From: Deltaproteobacteria bacterium | Lineage (GTDB): Bacteria; Bdellovibrionota; Bdellovibrionia; Bdellovibrionales; JAMPXM01 | Direction: 5' to 3' | NCBI GenBank assembly: GCA_017302795.1 | Contig: JAFLCB010000005.1 | Location: 1-64,000 of the forward strand | DNA length: 64,000 nt | Shown: positions 15,995 through 25,433 of the stretch, piece after piece | How positions within the stretch are numbered: position 1 is the first letter of the stretch | Layout of the letters: the number at the start of each line of letters is the position of its first letter | Notes under the pieces: generated by a model | Told to the model about the DNA's origin: nothing | Seen by the model: only the letters and a program-made list of their open reading frames with translations | Database searches by the model: none | Made by a program: the position numbers and the translations under genes

Positions 15995-17185
15995 TTACTT
16001 TGCGGTCGACTTGGGACTGGTTTTTCGAATTTCCTCTAACGTGCGGCGCTGAACATCAAAACTCTGGCTGACTGACTTGCCATCACCGAGCTTCAAACAA
16101 GTTCGTCTGTTGGCTTCAAGGTCCGCGACCATTTTTTTTGCGACCTGGACCACTTGTTCATCGGTGAGGCTCTTAAAGTGGTCGCGTCCTTTCAAAAACG
16201 AGAAAAATGCTTTTTCCGTCGGCTCAACCTGTCCGAGACTACCGTTTTCTCCATATAGCTCTACGTGTTCGCCAAATGATTCATAGAGAGTAAATCTTGT
16301 AGCGCCTTGTGTTTTAGCACTCAGTATAAAGTCGCCCTTCGAACCCGAGCACCTTAATATCGATCCGTTCATTGTGGCTAAGGCCGGAGCGCTATGCAAG
16401 ACGGCTGCAATGGAGCCAACGACTCCGAATGCTTTTAAGAAATTTCCGACTTTGGGACTGAGCACAGCCGTCTTCGATAAAAGTGCCTCTCCCCGATCAT
16501 TAAAGTAGGGAATACTTGCGACGCCACTCAAGATGAGCGCGCCATCCAGGGCGCCACCTCCACACCCTTGGGCGTAGGATTCATAGTCGTACTTCATCGA
16601 AGCACCAGCATAACAACCTGCTGCAGCGCCGGCCCCTGCTCCGGCGGCCGTAACACGAACCGAATTACCAGCAATCAAACGGAACGCACCCATCGCAAGA
16701 CGACCAGCGACCGGCCAGAAGGCCTCCGCAGGAGGCACGGTCAAAAGCTCATAGAAAAAGCCAGAGACGAGGGAACTATGCAAGCCATGAAAGTTTGTTG
16801 GCTGACGCTGGAAAAGTAGCGCCGTCTTCCGATCGGGCCTCTCGTCAATTATTACTTCACCAAACGCACCAAGCCTCATTCTTAAAACGGTAGTAGCACT
16901 GAATCGGAAACTAAGACCGCCATCAAATAGTCGCACCTGAGGAGTTCGCACCCCCTTCACAAGATCCAAGTCACGAGAGTCACCCATGTGAAAGGTCTTG
17001 CTAACAAAATCATAAAGCTCGGGATTCTTCTGTGAAGACTTGGAGATATCTTGGAAGTACTGCTTCATTGTTGAAAGGTATGCGCGGTCAACCGCCGCGC
17101 GATAATCTGGTTCCGTAGCCCATGCGGAACGCATGAGGCCGAAAAAAAACACAAAGATGATTGAGCAAGCAAAACCCAACTGCAC
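15995..17185 (-). CDS. Exported hypothetical protein, paralogue of its downstream neighbour
   Basis: 396 residues from a GTG; signal peptide QLGFACSIIFVFFFGLMRSAWA. It shares architecture with the 14703-15968 product: N-terminal helices (AYLSTMKQYFQDISK), a region naming as TVPPAEAFWP before Gly/Ala-rich hydrophobic segments (VTAAGAGAGAAAGCYAGASM), conserved Cys residues, and a C-terminal VAKKMVADLEANRRTCLKLGDG. It ends 26 nt before the next start, so the pair is an operon. No enzyme motif; possibly an inner-membrane or periplasmic structural protein. The start codon is uncertain because no strong Shine-Dalgarno site is visible. Confidence 0.72.
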   Translation of the reverse strand: MQLGFACSIIFVFFFGLMRSAWATEPDYRAAVDRAYLSTMKQYFQDISKSSQKNPELYDFVSKTFHMGDSRDLDLVKGVRTPQVRLFDGGLSFRFSATTVLRMRLGAFGEVIIDERPDRKTALLFQRQPTNFHGLHSSLVSGFFYELLTVPPAEAFWPVAGRLAMGAFRLIAGNSVRVTAAGAGAGAAAGCYAGASMKYDYESYAQGCGGGALDGALILSGVASIPYFNDRGEALLSKTAVLSPKVGNFLKAFGVVGSIAAVLHSAPALATMNGSILRCSGSKGDFILSAKTQGATRFTLYESFGEHVELYGENGSLGQVEPTEKAFFSFLKGRDHFKSLTDEQVVQVAKKMVADLEANRRTCLKLGDGKSVSQSFDVQRRTLEEIRKTSPKSTAK

Positions 17186-17374
17186 AATTCAATTCTAGCT
17201 ATTTCAGATTCAAAACCGATAGGCATTTTTAGTAAATCAGTCTTAAACTGTGGACCGGAAATCTTCTCTTGAAACATTTCACTAGCCTATGGTCCGGCTG
17301 AATCCAAAAGGGGATGGTTGGAATTGAGCCGTAAGTAAAGTCGAAGAGAAGAGGAATTTCACTGAGGAGGGTTT

Positions 17375-17911
17375 GTGATCAAAAAAATACTATTGGGTAT
17401 CGGGCTCGTTTTAACAGTATTCGTCATCGTGGCCGCACTAAAACCGGAGGATTATGTGATCCAAAGAGAGCTGACGATCAAGGCAAAGCCGGAATTAGTT
17501 TTCCGATATTTAGTCAGTATGAAACAGGTCGATGAGTGGATGCCCTGGAAAGAAAGCGATCCGCAGGTCAAAATTAATTACTCAGGACCCGAAGAGGGTC
17601 TCGGAGCAGTTTCCAATTGGGAAAGCCCGGGACCAATGGGAACTGGAATGGCCGAAGTAGTTGGCGTGACGCCAAATCAGTCAGTCAAAACTAAAATTAC
17701 CTATACAAAGCCGATGGAAATGGTTCAGGACTCAGAATTCATACTCTCGCCTATGGGTGAGGAAACAAAAATGACTTGGGTAGTAAAAGGGAAGCAACCA
17801 TTTTTCGCCCGATTGATTAGCACATTGGTCTTCATGGACATGGATAAGTATGTGGGCGGAATGTTTGAAAAAGGCCTCGGTAATCTGAAAATTTTGGTGG
17901 AAAGAAATTAG
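17375..17911 (+). CDS. SRPBCC (polyketide cyclase/START-like) protein with N-terminal membrane anchor
   Basis: 178 residues starting at GTG 17375 behind GAGGAGG. An N-terminal hydrophobic segment (ILLGIGLVLTVFVIVAALKP) anchors a helix-grip fold: VIQRELTIKAKPELVFRYL, VDEWMPWKESDP, GLGAVSNWESPGP, then the long C-terminal helix. This is the SRPBCC/polyketide_cyc2 architecture, binding a hydrophobic ligand; no specific ligand can be named. Monocistronic. Confidence 0.85.
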   Translation: MIKKILLGIGLVLTVFVIVAALKPEDYVIQRELTIKAKPELVFRYLVSMKQVDEWMPWKESDPQVKINYSGPEEGLGAVSNWESPGPMGTGMAEVVGVTPNQSVKTKITYTKPMEMVQDSEFILSPMGEETKMTWVVKGKQPFFARLISTLVFMDMDKYVGGMFEKGLGNLKILVERN

Positions 17912-17993
17912 GGAGAGTAAAAAAATAGAAAAGGTCTACACTTCGTTCGATGACGTTTAGTTTCCCAAAGAAGCGTATTGTTTCGACCTTGAT

Positions 17994-18783
17994 ATGAGGG
18001 GAAGCGTGTACTTTTTAATTTTCCTTTTGATCCAAATATTCTTGCTCCCAACATCTATGCAAACGGCTTTTGCAACCGGCTATCCCGCTGCGCTCCCCAA
18101 TCATCAAGTAGGTATCGAAGTCGACGACGAATCCGACCGAATGATTGCAAAAATCGATTGGTTTTCGGCAGCCGTCGACGGGCAGTCCCATTTAAGATCT
18201 CTCGGTGTAAAAGATTTTTACCATGGCATTGGCTATTGGGTTCAAGCCAGAACGGAATTCCGTCCACATGAAAATTTTCACCTCAATGTGCGATCAGTTT
18301 TTTGTTCGGGAAGTTTCAGCGGAGGCTACACAGAGCCAACAGGAAACTATCACCTTTTCAGTTTCTATGGCGTTTGACCCGAAACCCTGGCCGGAGGAAA
18401 GCTTACAAATGTATGTGTCGTATGATCAATACGACAAGCGGTTCACCAACGCTGGAAATATTTTTGCCTATGACGACAACGTCGATGTGTATTCACTTAT
18501 CGCTGACATCGATTTTGAGTTTGCTCGGTATTGGACGATCCATTTACGAAACGAGATCGGCACATTCGATTTCAAACAATTCGAAGCCGATCAGTTTTAT
18601 TTCTATCATGCAGGTGTTTCCTACTTTCCCCTTCCCGATCGAAAAGAATCTTTAACTCTTTTTGCCTCAAACAAGGTCTTAGCCGATAGCTACAGCCGGC
18701 CGCCGAGAATTTATTCTTTGGCAAATGGGCCGCTCTTCCAGGAAATTAGTTTCTGGGGCTTCGAAGCGGCGTTTCGATTTTAG
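17994..18783 (+). pseudogene. Outer-membrane beta-barrel-like protein split by a +1 shift at a T6 run
   Basis: The first frame (ATG 17994) encodes a signal peptide (YFLIFLLIQIFLLPTSMQTAFA) and barrel-like strands up to HENFHLNVRSVF, then ends at 18377. A second frame continues plausibly from FVREVSAEATQSQQ to LFQEISFWGFEAAFRF, a C-terminal Phe as in outer-membrane barrels. Removing one T from the TTTTTT at 18298-18303 joins them into a product of about 262 residues. The defect may be a true frameshift, slipped-strand phase variation, or a homopolymer sequencing error. Function unknown. Confidence 0.6.
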
Positions 18784-18906
18784 TTGAAACCTACGGGGAA
18801 TATTTCCACGTCATTGGATTTCGATTTGGCGGCTCGCCTCAATTCTTCCCAGCACATCGTGGTCTAGGCGCTCTCCGATTGCCTGCTAAGATTCCGATAG
18901 GTTCAG

Positions 18907-20577
18907 GTGGGCAACAGGATTGAAATATTCAGCATTCGATCGATCACGATGCTAACTTTTATGTTCGTTCTGCTTACCCATTTTTCTCCTCAATCAAGTG
19001 GAGCTCCGGCGCAACCACCGGTCATCACACGACCACTTTTAGAACCAAAGGCCGTCGGTGCCGATTGGCAGAAAATACTTTCGTTACGAAGTAAACCCGT
19101 TCGAAGCTACCTGGCCGCTGAAACGCCTTCACTTGATCAAGCAGCGCTAGAAAAAGATATGGCGACTTACTTGGTGGAAGCGGAACGGCTAAAACTTTTT
19201 CCTGATGTTGCAGGATTCCGCGAGTGGTGGAAGAAAAATGGCGCTGGTTTGATCAAGTCTCAGGTCACTTCAGAAATGCGGGACGCGAGTCTTACCGAAT
19301 ACACGACTGTCATGTACATCAACTACGCTGCTCATCGAGCCGCAGAAATCGACAAAGCAAATCCGAAACAAGCAGCAGTGGGTTCCTCGGCCACGTCGAC
19401 GTCGGCCTCGAAGGCGGCGACTTCGCCTGCACCCTCGGCCGAAAAGAAACCTGAGCCCACCAAGGGAGAAAGTTTTTTTAAGGACACGCTGGATCTTGTT
19501 ATGGATCATCCACTGGCTGTGGTTGCAGCGGGCGGTGCAGTCTTTGTCGGCAACCAGCTTAAGCATCTATTACTGCTTGGCCCCGGCGTCAGTTTGTTTA
19601 ACGTCGCAACTGAACCGTGGGTGGGGCCAGTTCGAAAACGTCTTGAGCGAATCATTAACGAAAAACTTGGTGTGCGGTCGGCCGCGTGGCGCAACATCGT
19701 GTCGGGTGATGCGTCAGCGGCGAAAAATGCAATGAAGCAGGCCGCAGCCGGTGGCGAGATGACCGGAATGAGCGCAAGATACGTTCACCCAGCGATTGGC
19801 GTAAAAGACTTTAGCGAACTCACTACAACCTTCTATACTCAAATGACCAAGGCCGACTTGTTGTGGCGCGCGTGGTTGAATGCGGACAATCGCGACGCGA
19901 GGAACACCGGGTTTGAACTGCTGTACAATCAATACATGCACCTCTCGGAACGGTTGAACACGTATCGATTGGCAATCAGCATGTCAGCAAACGATCTCGA
20001 CCGATACACAAAAGAACTGTTGGCGGCCGGTGCGACGAAGGAAGAAATCAATGATTTTCTGAAAGTGGTGACGGAGTACCAGAACACGATGGTATTTCAA
20101 GATCCAAGGCATGAGTCCGTTGGACCGTTAAAAGATAAAATCCAGTCGATTGCGAAAGCTTGGACAGAGCGGAAAGTTCCAGAAGATCTTATCAATCAAG
20201 CGTACGGTGCACGTATCGACAATGTAATCGCGAAAAACCGGAAGGCCTTTGCTTTGACCGCCTATTTGAAAGCCGAGCTGTTCTTTCAAGAAAACAACAT
20301 GGCGATGAAAGACCTTCCAGAAGTTCAGAAGTGGCAAGAGCAAGCAAGGGAAGCCTCTGGCCTTTACCGCGAGCTCGAAGAGGACGAAGACACGATTCGC
20401 CGTCTCTTTAAAAAAATGGGAATAAAGTACGACGTAGGCGCCCGCATTGCACAACGAGGGTTTCCGTTGGGTGGCCCTCAACGTCCGGCAAATGTTACGG
20501 CTGTTATCGACCCGCTGAAAGAACTTTTTAGCGGCGCTTGCGCGGCTGACTTTAGCCGCCTAGTTTCATTACCGTGA
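18907..20577 (+). CDS. Large exported hypothetical protein
   Basis: 556 residues; N-terminal hydrophobic segment (MLTFMFVLLTHFSPQSSGA) after GTG 18907 or ATG 18949. A Ser/Ala/Thr low-complexity linker (SSATSTSASKAATSPAPS) separates an N-terminal helical part from a hydrophobic segment (DHPLAVVAAGGAVFVGNQLKHLLLLG), then a long helical domain with many charged residues and an EEDEDTIRRLFKKMGIKYD end. Looks like a membrane-attached periplasmic helical protein. Family not recognised. Its 3' end overlaps the convergent gene at 20552 by 26 bp. Confidence 0.7.
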   Translation: MGNRIEIFSIRSITMLTFMFVLLTHFSPQSSGAPAQPPVITRPLLEPKAVGADWQKILSLRSKPVRSYLAAETPSLDQAALEKDMATYLVEAERLKLFPDVAGFREWWKKNGAGLIKSQVTSEMRDASLTEYTTVMYINYAAHRAAEIDKANPKQAAVGSSATSTSASKAATSPAPSAEKKPEPTKGESFFKDTLDLVMDHPLAVVAAGGAVFVGNQLKHLLLLGPGVSLFNVATEPWVGPVRKRLERIINEKLGVRSAAWRNIVSGDASAAKNAMKQAAAGGEMTGMSARYVHPAIGVKDFSELTTTFYTQMTKADLLWRAWLNADNRDARNTGFELLYNQYMHLSERLNTYRLAISMSANDLDRYTKELLAAGATKEEINDFLKVVTEYQNTMVFQDPRHESVGPLKDKIQSIAKAWTERKVPEDLINQAYGARIDNVIAKNRKAFALTAYLKAELFFQENNMAMKDLPEVQKWQEQAREASGLYRELEEDEDTIRRLFKKMGIKYDVGARIAQRGFPLGGPQRPANVTAVIDPLKELFSGACAADFSRLVSLP

Positions 20578-21088
20578 AATCGAATGGAACTTGATCTTGG
20601 GCTCGGACCAATGGTCCCGTTTGCTGACTTCGAGCTATTTGGATTGCGAAACTATTTGCCCACTCCGGTTGAAGCGCAGGAGCGACTGGAATCAGACGAC
20701 CTCTAATCTTGGCCTCCATCTGATTCCACACAAATCGGATATCATTTATTCCTTCGTTCAAAACAAAACTCGTACTGTACGTCAGATTTCCCGCTTGAGG
20801 ATTAGGATTCCTAACATCTAAGACTCCAAGGACGACTGAAATCGTTACTGATTCAACGGCCCGAATTACAAGCGAGCCTCCCAAAATCCCCGGCTCGATA
20901 ACAAAAGGTATTCGCGCAAGAGCAAAGCCCACTGGGCCCGACTCGCCCTGTATGGCACCGACATGGCCTGTAAAGCGAAGTCCGTCTTGGCCATCATCCA
21001 ACTTCAATTCTGATGCGCCTCCGCGTTCTGTTTTGTCTGTGATAATTTCGAAAAAGGCGGCGCACGGCAGAAAAAAATCGACTATCAA
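20552..21088 (-). CDS. Partner of LamB: beta-sandwich-like hypothetical protein
   Basis: About 178 residues, probably from TTG 21088, 1 nt past the lamB stop. The sequence KTERGGASELKLDDG...LRFTGHVG and PVGFALARIPF recalls CIA30/CBM11-type carbohydrate-binding beta sandwiches, where a GG-S motif precedes strand pairs, but the match is weak. No proper signal peptide is seen from this start (short hydrophobic LIVDFFLPCAAFF), so the start is uncertain. Its place directly behind lamB suggests a role in sugar uptake, as malM follows lamB in enterobacteria. Confidence 0.6.
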   Translation of the reverse strand: MIVDFFLPCAAFFEIITDKTERGGASELKLDDGQDGLRFTGHVGAIQGESGPVGFALARIPFVIEPGILGGSLVIRAVESVTISVVLGVLDVRNPNPQAGNLTYSTSFVLNEGINDIRFVWNQMEAKIRGRLIPVAPALQPEWANSFAIQIARSQQTGPLVRAQDQVPFDFTVMKLGG

Positions 21089-21089
21089 T

Positions 21090-22424
21090 TCACCACCAAA
21101 CTTCGGCTTGATAGCCAAAGTTGAAAGTTTGTGTGTCTCGCTGGAGCGAGCTCGGAACTTTGGTCCTGTTCGCATCATTCCAAAACGTGCCGGCGGCATA
21201 GGCACGAAGGACAGGACGACCCCAGATCGATTTTGATGGAGTGAGCTCCGCTGCGAAGGTTACCCGCGTGAGTTCCCTTTCCCCAAGCCAATCGCCGCCT
21301 GCGTCGACATCGGACTCGCTCGATATAAGCGAATGACCAGTTTCAACGAGCCAACGCAAGTGGTCCTTGGGTTGGTAAAACAATCTAAAACCTGCAGACC
21401 CATATCGAGAATAGGATCGCGCGGCGCTCGCCGAATCTGCCGCTTCTGCAGCAAGAACTCCCAGCACCGTCCATTTACGCGCAAGCTGCCACTGAAATGT
21501 TTCAGTGATACGCAAGCGATTTGCGCGGTTTCCAGCCTCGTCGGTCATCGGATTGGGACCATAAAGATTCATGCCTTGCAGAAGTCCATGGCCGTAGGTA
21601 ACCGCAAGTTCGTTGTTCCAGTCCGTGAACCCTTGCTTCCACTGAGCGCCAATCAGTCCGCCCCGACCATCCACATAATTCTGGCCCAAGCCGTCGTCGC
21701 CAAGTGAAGACCACGCGTATCCGAACCACAGCAAAAGCTCGCCTTTTTCCCCGGTGGAAATCTTGCGCCAACGCGCATCGAGCATTTGAATAATCGGAAC
21801 GCCAGTACTTGGCGTTGATTCACTTCCTTGAATCAAGTGGGCAATAGAAAGCTCGCCAGTCGGCATAGGAATTCCCATGACACCACCGCCAACGCCGCTG
21901 GTGTCACCAAACGAATACCAATCGAAGATGTTGATATCATTTTCTCGATAAAATCGTTTTCCTGCCCAGAAGGTGTAAGGCAAGTCTTCGTACCGTCCGC
22001 CATCAACGAAAGCCTCGGTCAAATTTACGCCGCGACTGGCAATGTCCTCGGCCTTTAGTGCGCCGCCGGCTGTTTGCCCAACTTTGTCATATAGCCTGCG
22101 GCCCTCTGGAAAAAAAGAGACCCGCACGTGCGAGTCAAAAAAACCCGTTCCGCCCTTGGTTTTTGACTCGACGTCATGCCGACCATTGATGCCGATTTCA
22201 GTGTAAATGGAGCATTCGTTTCCAAGTCGAAACTCATTCGATGGCGCACCGCTATTTCCAACGCATTCAATTCTGCGACCCGACCCATTCCAGCCTGTTC
22301 CTGCTCGCATATATCCGGTTGTATCAAACGTCGCCGCAACCGTGACTGAGCTCGGCAATGCCAATGCCAACGTCAAAGCCAAAGCCGGAAAATTGCCAAA
22401 TGACAAAAAAGAGAATAAGCGCAA
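21090..22424 (-). CDS. lamB: Maltoporin-family carbohydrate porin LamB
   Basis: 444 residues from a TTG behind GAGG; signal peptide FPALALTLALALPSSVTVAA. The mature protein begins FDTTGYMRAGTGWNGSG and includes CVGNSGAPSNEFRLGNECS, YTEIGINGRHDV, WAGKRFYRENDINIFDWY and the C-terminal YQAEVWW, all typical of the LamB/sucrose-porin family of 18-stranded trimeric porins for maltodextrins and other sugars. The conserved Cys pair of loop 1 (C54/C69 region) is kept. No mal regulator or ABC transporter lies in the window. It is followed at once by the 20552-21088 gene. Confidence 0.92.
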   Translation of the reverse strand: MRLFSFLSFGNFPALALTLALALPSSVTVAATFDTTGYMRAGTGWNGSGRRIECVGNSGAPSNEFRLGNECSIYTEIGINGRHDVESKTKGGTGFFDSHVRVSFFPEGRRLYDKVGQTAGGALKAEDIASRGVNLTEAFVDGGRYEDLPYTFWAGKRFYRENDINIFDWYSFGDTSGVGGGVMGIPMPTGELSIAHLIQGSESTPSTGVPIIQMLDARWRKISTGEKGELLLWFGYAWSSLGDDGLGQNYVDGRGGLIGAQWKQGFTDWNNELAVTYGHGLLQGMNLYGPNPMTDEAGNRANRLRITETFQWQLARKWTVLGVLAAEAADSASAARSYSRYGSAGFRLFYQPKDHLRWLVETGHSLISSESDVDAGGDWLGERELTRVTFAAELTPSKSIWGRPVLRAYAAGTFWNDANRTKVPSSLQRDTQTFNFGYQAEVWW

Positions 22425-22554
22425 CTTGTATTACCTCACTGGAAATCTGTAGGCGGTGACGACCACGCCTTCCGTCTTAAATCAGGGCTTCGTCTACAGG
22501 GTTTCATCGTGTATGACAACGCCCTTTCCGGCCTTTGAAAACGTTTGGAGCGAA

Positions 22555-22989
22555 ATGGAAAAGCGAATCTTCAAGGTAGAAAATCAGCCTGACTTTGAAC
22601 GGTGCTTTCCTGTCGTAAAAGAACTTAGGCCGCATCTTACCTTTGACGATTTTGTTTCGATTTACGAGGAAGCGAAAAAGGCCAATGGATATCAGCTTGT
22701 CGCAGCCGAAGTCCAAGGTGAAATTGCCGCGGTCCTCGGGTACCGCGTTCTCTGGGACTTTGTACGGGGGAAATACATCTACATTGATGATCTTGTTTCT
22801 ACGAAGGCCAAAAGATCAGAGGGTTTAGGGCGGGAACTACTTGAGTTCGCCGAAGAGGTAGCTAGGTCAACAGGCTGTACGAGCCTCAGACTTTGCGCAG
22901 TTATTGAAAATGAACGCGCCATTCATTTTTACGAGCGGCTGGGCTGGACGAAGCGATCATTTGCCTACACGAAGAAGCTGACTCCATGA
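22555..22989 (+). CDS. GNAT-family N-acetyltransferase
   Basis: 144 residues from ATG 22555, chosen for its GGAG; starts at 22456 or 22513 would add 14-33 residues. The acetyl-CoA site is visible as VSTKAKRSEGLGRELLEFAEE (R/Q-x-x-G-x-G/A variant) and the C-terminal motif IENERAIHFYERLGWTKRS. Substrate unknown. The last codons overlap the HD-domain gene by 4 nt (ATGA), so the two are co-translated. Confidence 0.88.
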   Translation: MEKRIFKVENQPDFERCFPVVKELRPHLTFDDFVSIYEEAKKANGYQLVAAEVQGEIAAVLGYRVLWDFVRGKYIYIDDLVSTKAKRSEGLGRELLEFAEEVARSTGCTSLRLCAVIENERAIHFYERLGWTKRSFAYTKKLTP

Positions 22990-23624
22990 CGCTTAGCCCC
23001 TGGGAATCACGTTTTGAATCGAAAATTTCGGAGGTCGCATCGACCGAAGATCCTGCTCACGATCTTCTTCACTTTAAACGGGTCGCGGCCCTCGCGAAGC
23101 GGCTTTGTGAACTTGAAAATGCGAATCCAGAAATAGTGATTCCGGCAGCCTGGTTACATGACTTCGTCATTGTTCCCAAAAACAGTCCTCTTCGCAGCCA
23201 AGCGTCTCGTTTATCAGCAGAAAAAGCTGTGGAATTTCTTAAGACAATTAATTACCCCGAACAGTATCTCACTCAGATTTCTCACGCCATCGAAGGGCAT
23301 AGCTTCAGCGCTAATGTGGAGGTCAAAACGATAGAGGCGAAGATCGTGCAAGATGCGGATCGCCTGGACGGACTGGGTGCGATCGGCATTGCCCGGTGTT
23401 TTGCAACGGCAGGTATTATGAAACGTGCGTTCTATAGCGCTAACGATCCTTTCTGTGAGACGCGACCGCCAGACGATTCGCGGTACACGGTTGACCATTT
23501 TTTTAAAAAACTTTTTCAGACAGCTGACACTATGCAGACGAAAGCGGGCCAGCACGAAGCCATCAAACGTGTCGCTGTGATGAAAGAATATTTAAAATCA
23601 TTAAAATCTGAAATCGTTCGCTGA
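22986..23624 (+). CDS. HD-domain phosphohydrolase
   Basis: 212 residues. Metal-binding residues follow the HD order: H in DPAHDLLHFKRV, HD in AAWLHDFVI, and D in IVQDADRLDGLGA; GHSFSAN carries further His. This matches uncharacterised YedJ-type HD hydrolases (about 210-230 residues), which act on nucleotides or phosphate esters. It overlaps the upstream acetyltransferase gene and converges on the toroid-fold gene that ends at 23729. Confidence 0.88.
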   Translation: MTLSPWESRFESKISEVASTEDPAHDLLHFKRVAALAKRLCELENANPEIVIPAAWLHDFVIVPKNSPLRSQASRLSAEKAVEFLKTINYPEQYLTQISHAIEGHSFSANVEVKTIEAKIVQDADRLDGLGAIGIARCFATAGIMKRAFYSANDPFCETRPPDDSRYTVDHFFKKLFQTADTMQTKAGQHEAIKRVAVMKEYLKSLKSEIVR

Positions 23625-23728
23625 AGAAGCGATTCACACTACAGAAGCGTGTAGCCCAGTTTCATTATATTTCCTTTTTTAAAAAGTAAGACTCTTTCGA
23701 TTTCGCATATCTGATTTTCTCGTAAAAC

Positions 23729-24706
23729 CTATGGGCCAAATCTCGCCGCTTGCTTGATTAAAAGGACTTTCGCTTCTGCCCATTGCCGAGAAAGGAACGG
23801 TGACTTCAAACCAATTTCGCTTACGTCTTTTAAAAGAGGAAAGATTGATGCCGGTTGCCGACGTAGCCATTCGCCGGAAGGTGCCTGAAGAATAGTCCCC
23901 GTACCAGCGTAGCTTTGTCGTTCGATTTTAACATTCCCATCTGGAAAGCGGCTTGATAGTATGCCAACTACATCACTGATTGCCGCCGGCGGAATCGCCT
24001 GATTCATTTTTTCCGACCACGCCAGTATCGCGGTTAAGCCTCGAAGCACATCGTAAAGGTAGAATCTGGGAAAACACAGTTTCGTCCATTGTTCCGCGCT
24101 TTTCCGCTCGCTAGCATTGTGCTTTGTGTTTGAACCAAACATGAGCCTTCGATCAATAAGAAATTCAGCACCCTTAGCAAGGAAATCACGCTCTTCCCGG
24201 GTCCAATCGCGCGGGGTATAAAGTAAGACGGCTTCAAAGGCAGCGATGGTCCCGACCATCGAGCTCGGGACTTCATCTTTCACAAGATAAGCGTCGTTGT
24301 CGCAGTTTAGTCCTCCATCTGCCATTTGATATTTCAAGAACCATGGTCTGATCCAAGGGAGTTCCCGATCTACATCCACTCCCCACTTTGCCAGCACTTG
24401 ATAAACGTTCCCAAGCTGACAATGGCAGGGACTTCCTCGGTAAGGGTCAATTCCTTCGGGCATATCATGTGGATGAATCGGAAAAATTTTGAGCGGAATT
24501 CGGTTAAGTGACGAAATGTAGGCTTTCACCAGACTTTGGGGAATTCTGTGCGTTTCTCGCATTTCGTGTAGCAATAGCATGTGCCACCACGGCGAATCCC
24601 ACTTAGGCCAATACGGGTCAGCCTCAACACTTTTCATTGCCGCATCTGATTCTAGGTACCGAACTGATTGCTCCACTAACCCATCAGTCATTTTGCATCC
24701 GGTCAT
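23729..24706 (-). CDS. Alpha/alpha-toroid (terpenoid-cyclase-like) hypothetical protein
   Basis: 325 residues without signal peptide. Segments WDSPWWHMLLLHEM, WIRPWFLKYQMADGGLNCDNDAY, SSMVGTIAAFEAVLLY and FPRFYLYDVLRGLTAIL repeat the helix pairs of prenyltransferase/squalene-hopene-cyclase toroids, but the DxDD cyclase motif is not seen. More likely an enzyme-like or binding member of that fold with unknown role. It overlaps the upstream protease gene by 23 nt and belongs to a three-gene minus-strand operon with a zincin and an acetyltransferase. Confidence 0.65.
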   Translation of the reverse strand: MTGCKMTDGLVEQSVRYLESDAAMKSVEADPYWPKWDSPWWHMLLLHEMRETHRIPQSLVKAYISSLNRIPLKIFPIHPHDMPEGIDPYRGSPCHCQLGNVYQVLAKWGVDVDRELPWIRPWFLKYQMADGGLNCDNDAYLVKDEVPSSMVGTIAAFEAVLLYTPRDWTREERDFLAKGAEFLIDRRLMFGSNTKHNASERKSAEQWTKLCFPRFYLYDVLRGLTAILAWSEKMNQAIPPAAISDVVGILSSRFPDGNVKIERQSYAGTGTILQAPSGEWLRRQPASIFPLLKDVSEIGLKSPFLSRQWAEAKVLLIKQAARFGP

Positions 24707-25433
24707 TTTGTTTCCCTGCTTCAGTTAGAGCGCGCTTCGCCCATTCTGAAAAATCTTTGGCGGATGCCTTTTTGATAAGATCTGCAACAGATTCTTTTTT
24801 TACCAAGCCTCTTAGCATCGCCGCGTAGTCTGCATAACTTCCGCGATTCGTGTCGCCTAGAATCTCGTCAATTCTTTGTCTTGGTAACTTCGGCGACTTC
24901 GAATATTGGTCAGCCGCGAAGCAGGCTAAGCCCTCGAAAAACCAAATCGGCCCCATGTCGTCTTCGCGTCCATCAAGCACCGCGATGTGAAGAAGATGAG
25001 TGAGCTCGTGCACAAGAAGTTTCAGATAGTCCTCTTCCGTATCCGCAGGATGCATGCGGCGATAGGCCTCCAAAGAGACCACATGAAACTCTTTTTTCAG
25101 ACCCACCCCAGCATAGGTCGTCGGAACTATAACTCCCTTAGGCCAACTGGGCTGAGCAGAAATCATTTTATCGAATTCCGCCTTCGACTCGTAATGCACA
25201 ACAGTCTCGACGATATCCTCTTGGCGTAAGATCTTCAGCCGGTGTGTTCTAGAAAAAGAGAGAACTTCTGAGGTCGCACGCTGAACGAATGCGCGAAACC
25301 GAAGGTCCGTCGCGCCGACGAATTTAATTGCGATGGGCTGGGCTTTTCGGTCGCTCTCTGCCGCAGCATTAACGGTGGTCACAACAGCTCCGAACAAAAA
25401 GAAACCAAAAAAGATCCAAAAAACCTTTGTCAT
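24684..25433 (-). CDS. Exported zincin metalloprotease-like protein (peptidase MA-like)
   Basis: 249 residues with signal peptide VFWIFFGFFLFGAVVTTVNAAA. The zinc motif HELTH is at 142-146, followed about 20 residues later by WFFEGLACFAAD, giving the Glu third ligand of gluzincin/peptidase-MA proteins. Should hydrolyse peptides in the envelope; target unknown. The gene overlaps its neighbours on both sides by 4 and 23 nt. A second protein of this type lies at 35455-36189. Confidence 0.8.
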   Translation of the reverse strand: MTKVFWIFFGFFLFGAVVTTVNAAAESDRKAQPIAIKFVGATDLRFRAFVQRATSEVLSFSRTHRLKILRQEDIVETVVHYESKAEFDKMISAQPSWPKGVIVPTTYAGVGLKKEFHVVSLEAYRRMHPADTEEDYLKLLVHELTHLLHIAVLDGREDDMGPIWFFEGLACFAADQYSKSPKLPRQRIDEILGDTNRGSYADYAAMLRGLVKKESVADLIKKASAKDFSEWAKRALTEAGKQNDRMQND

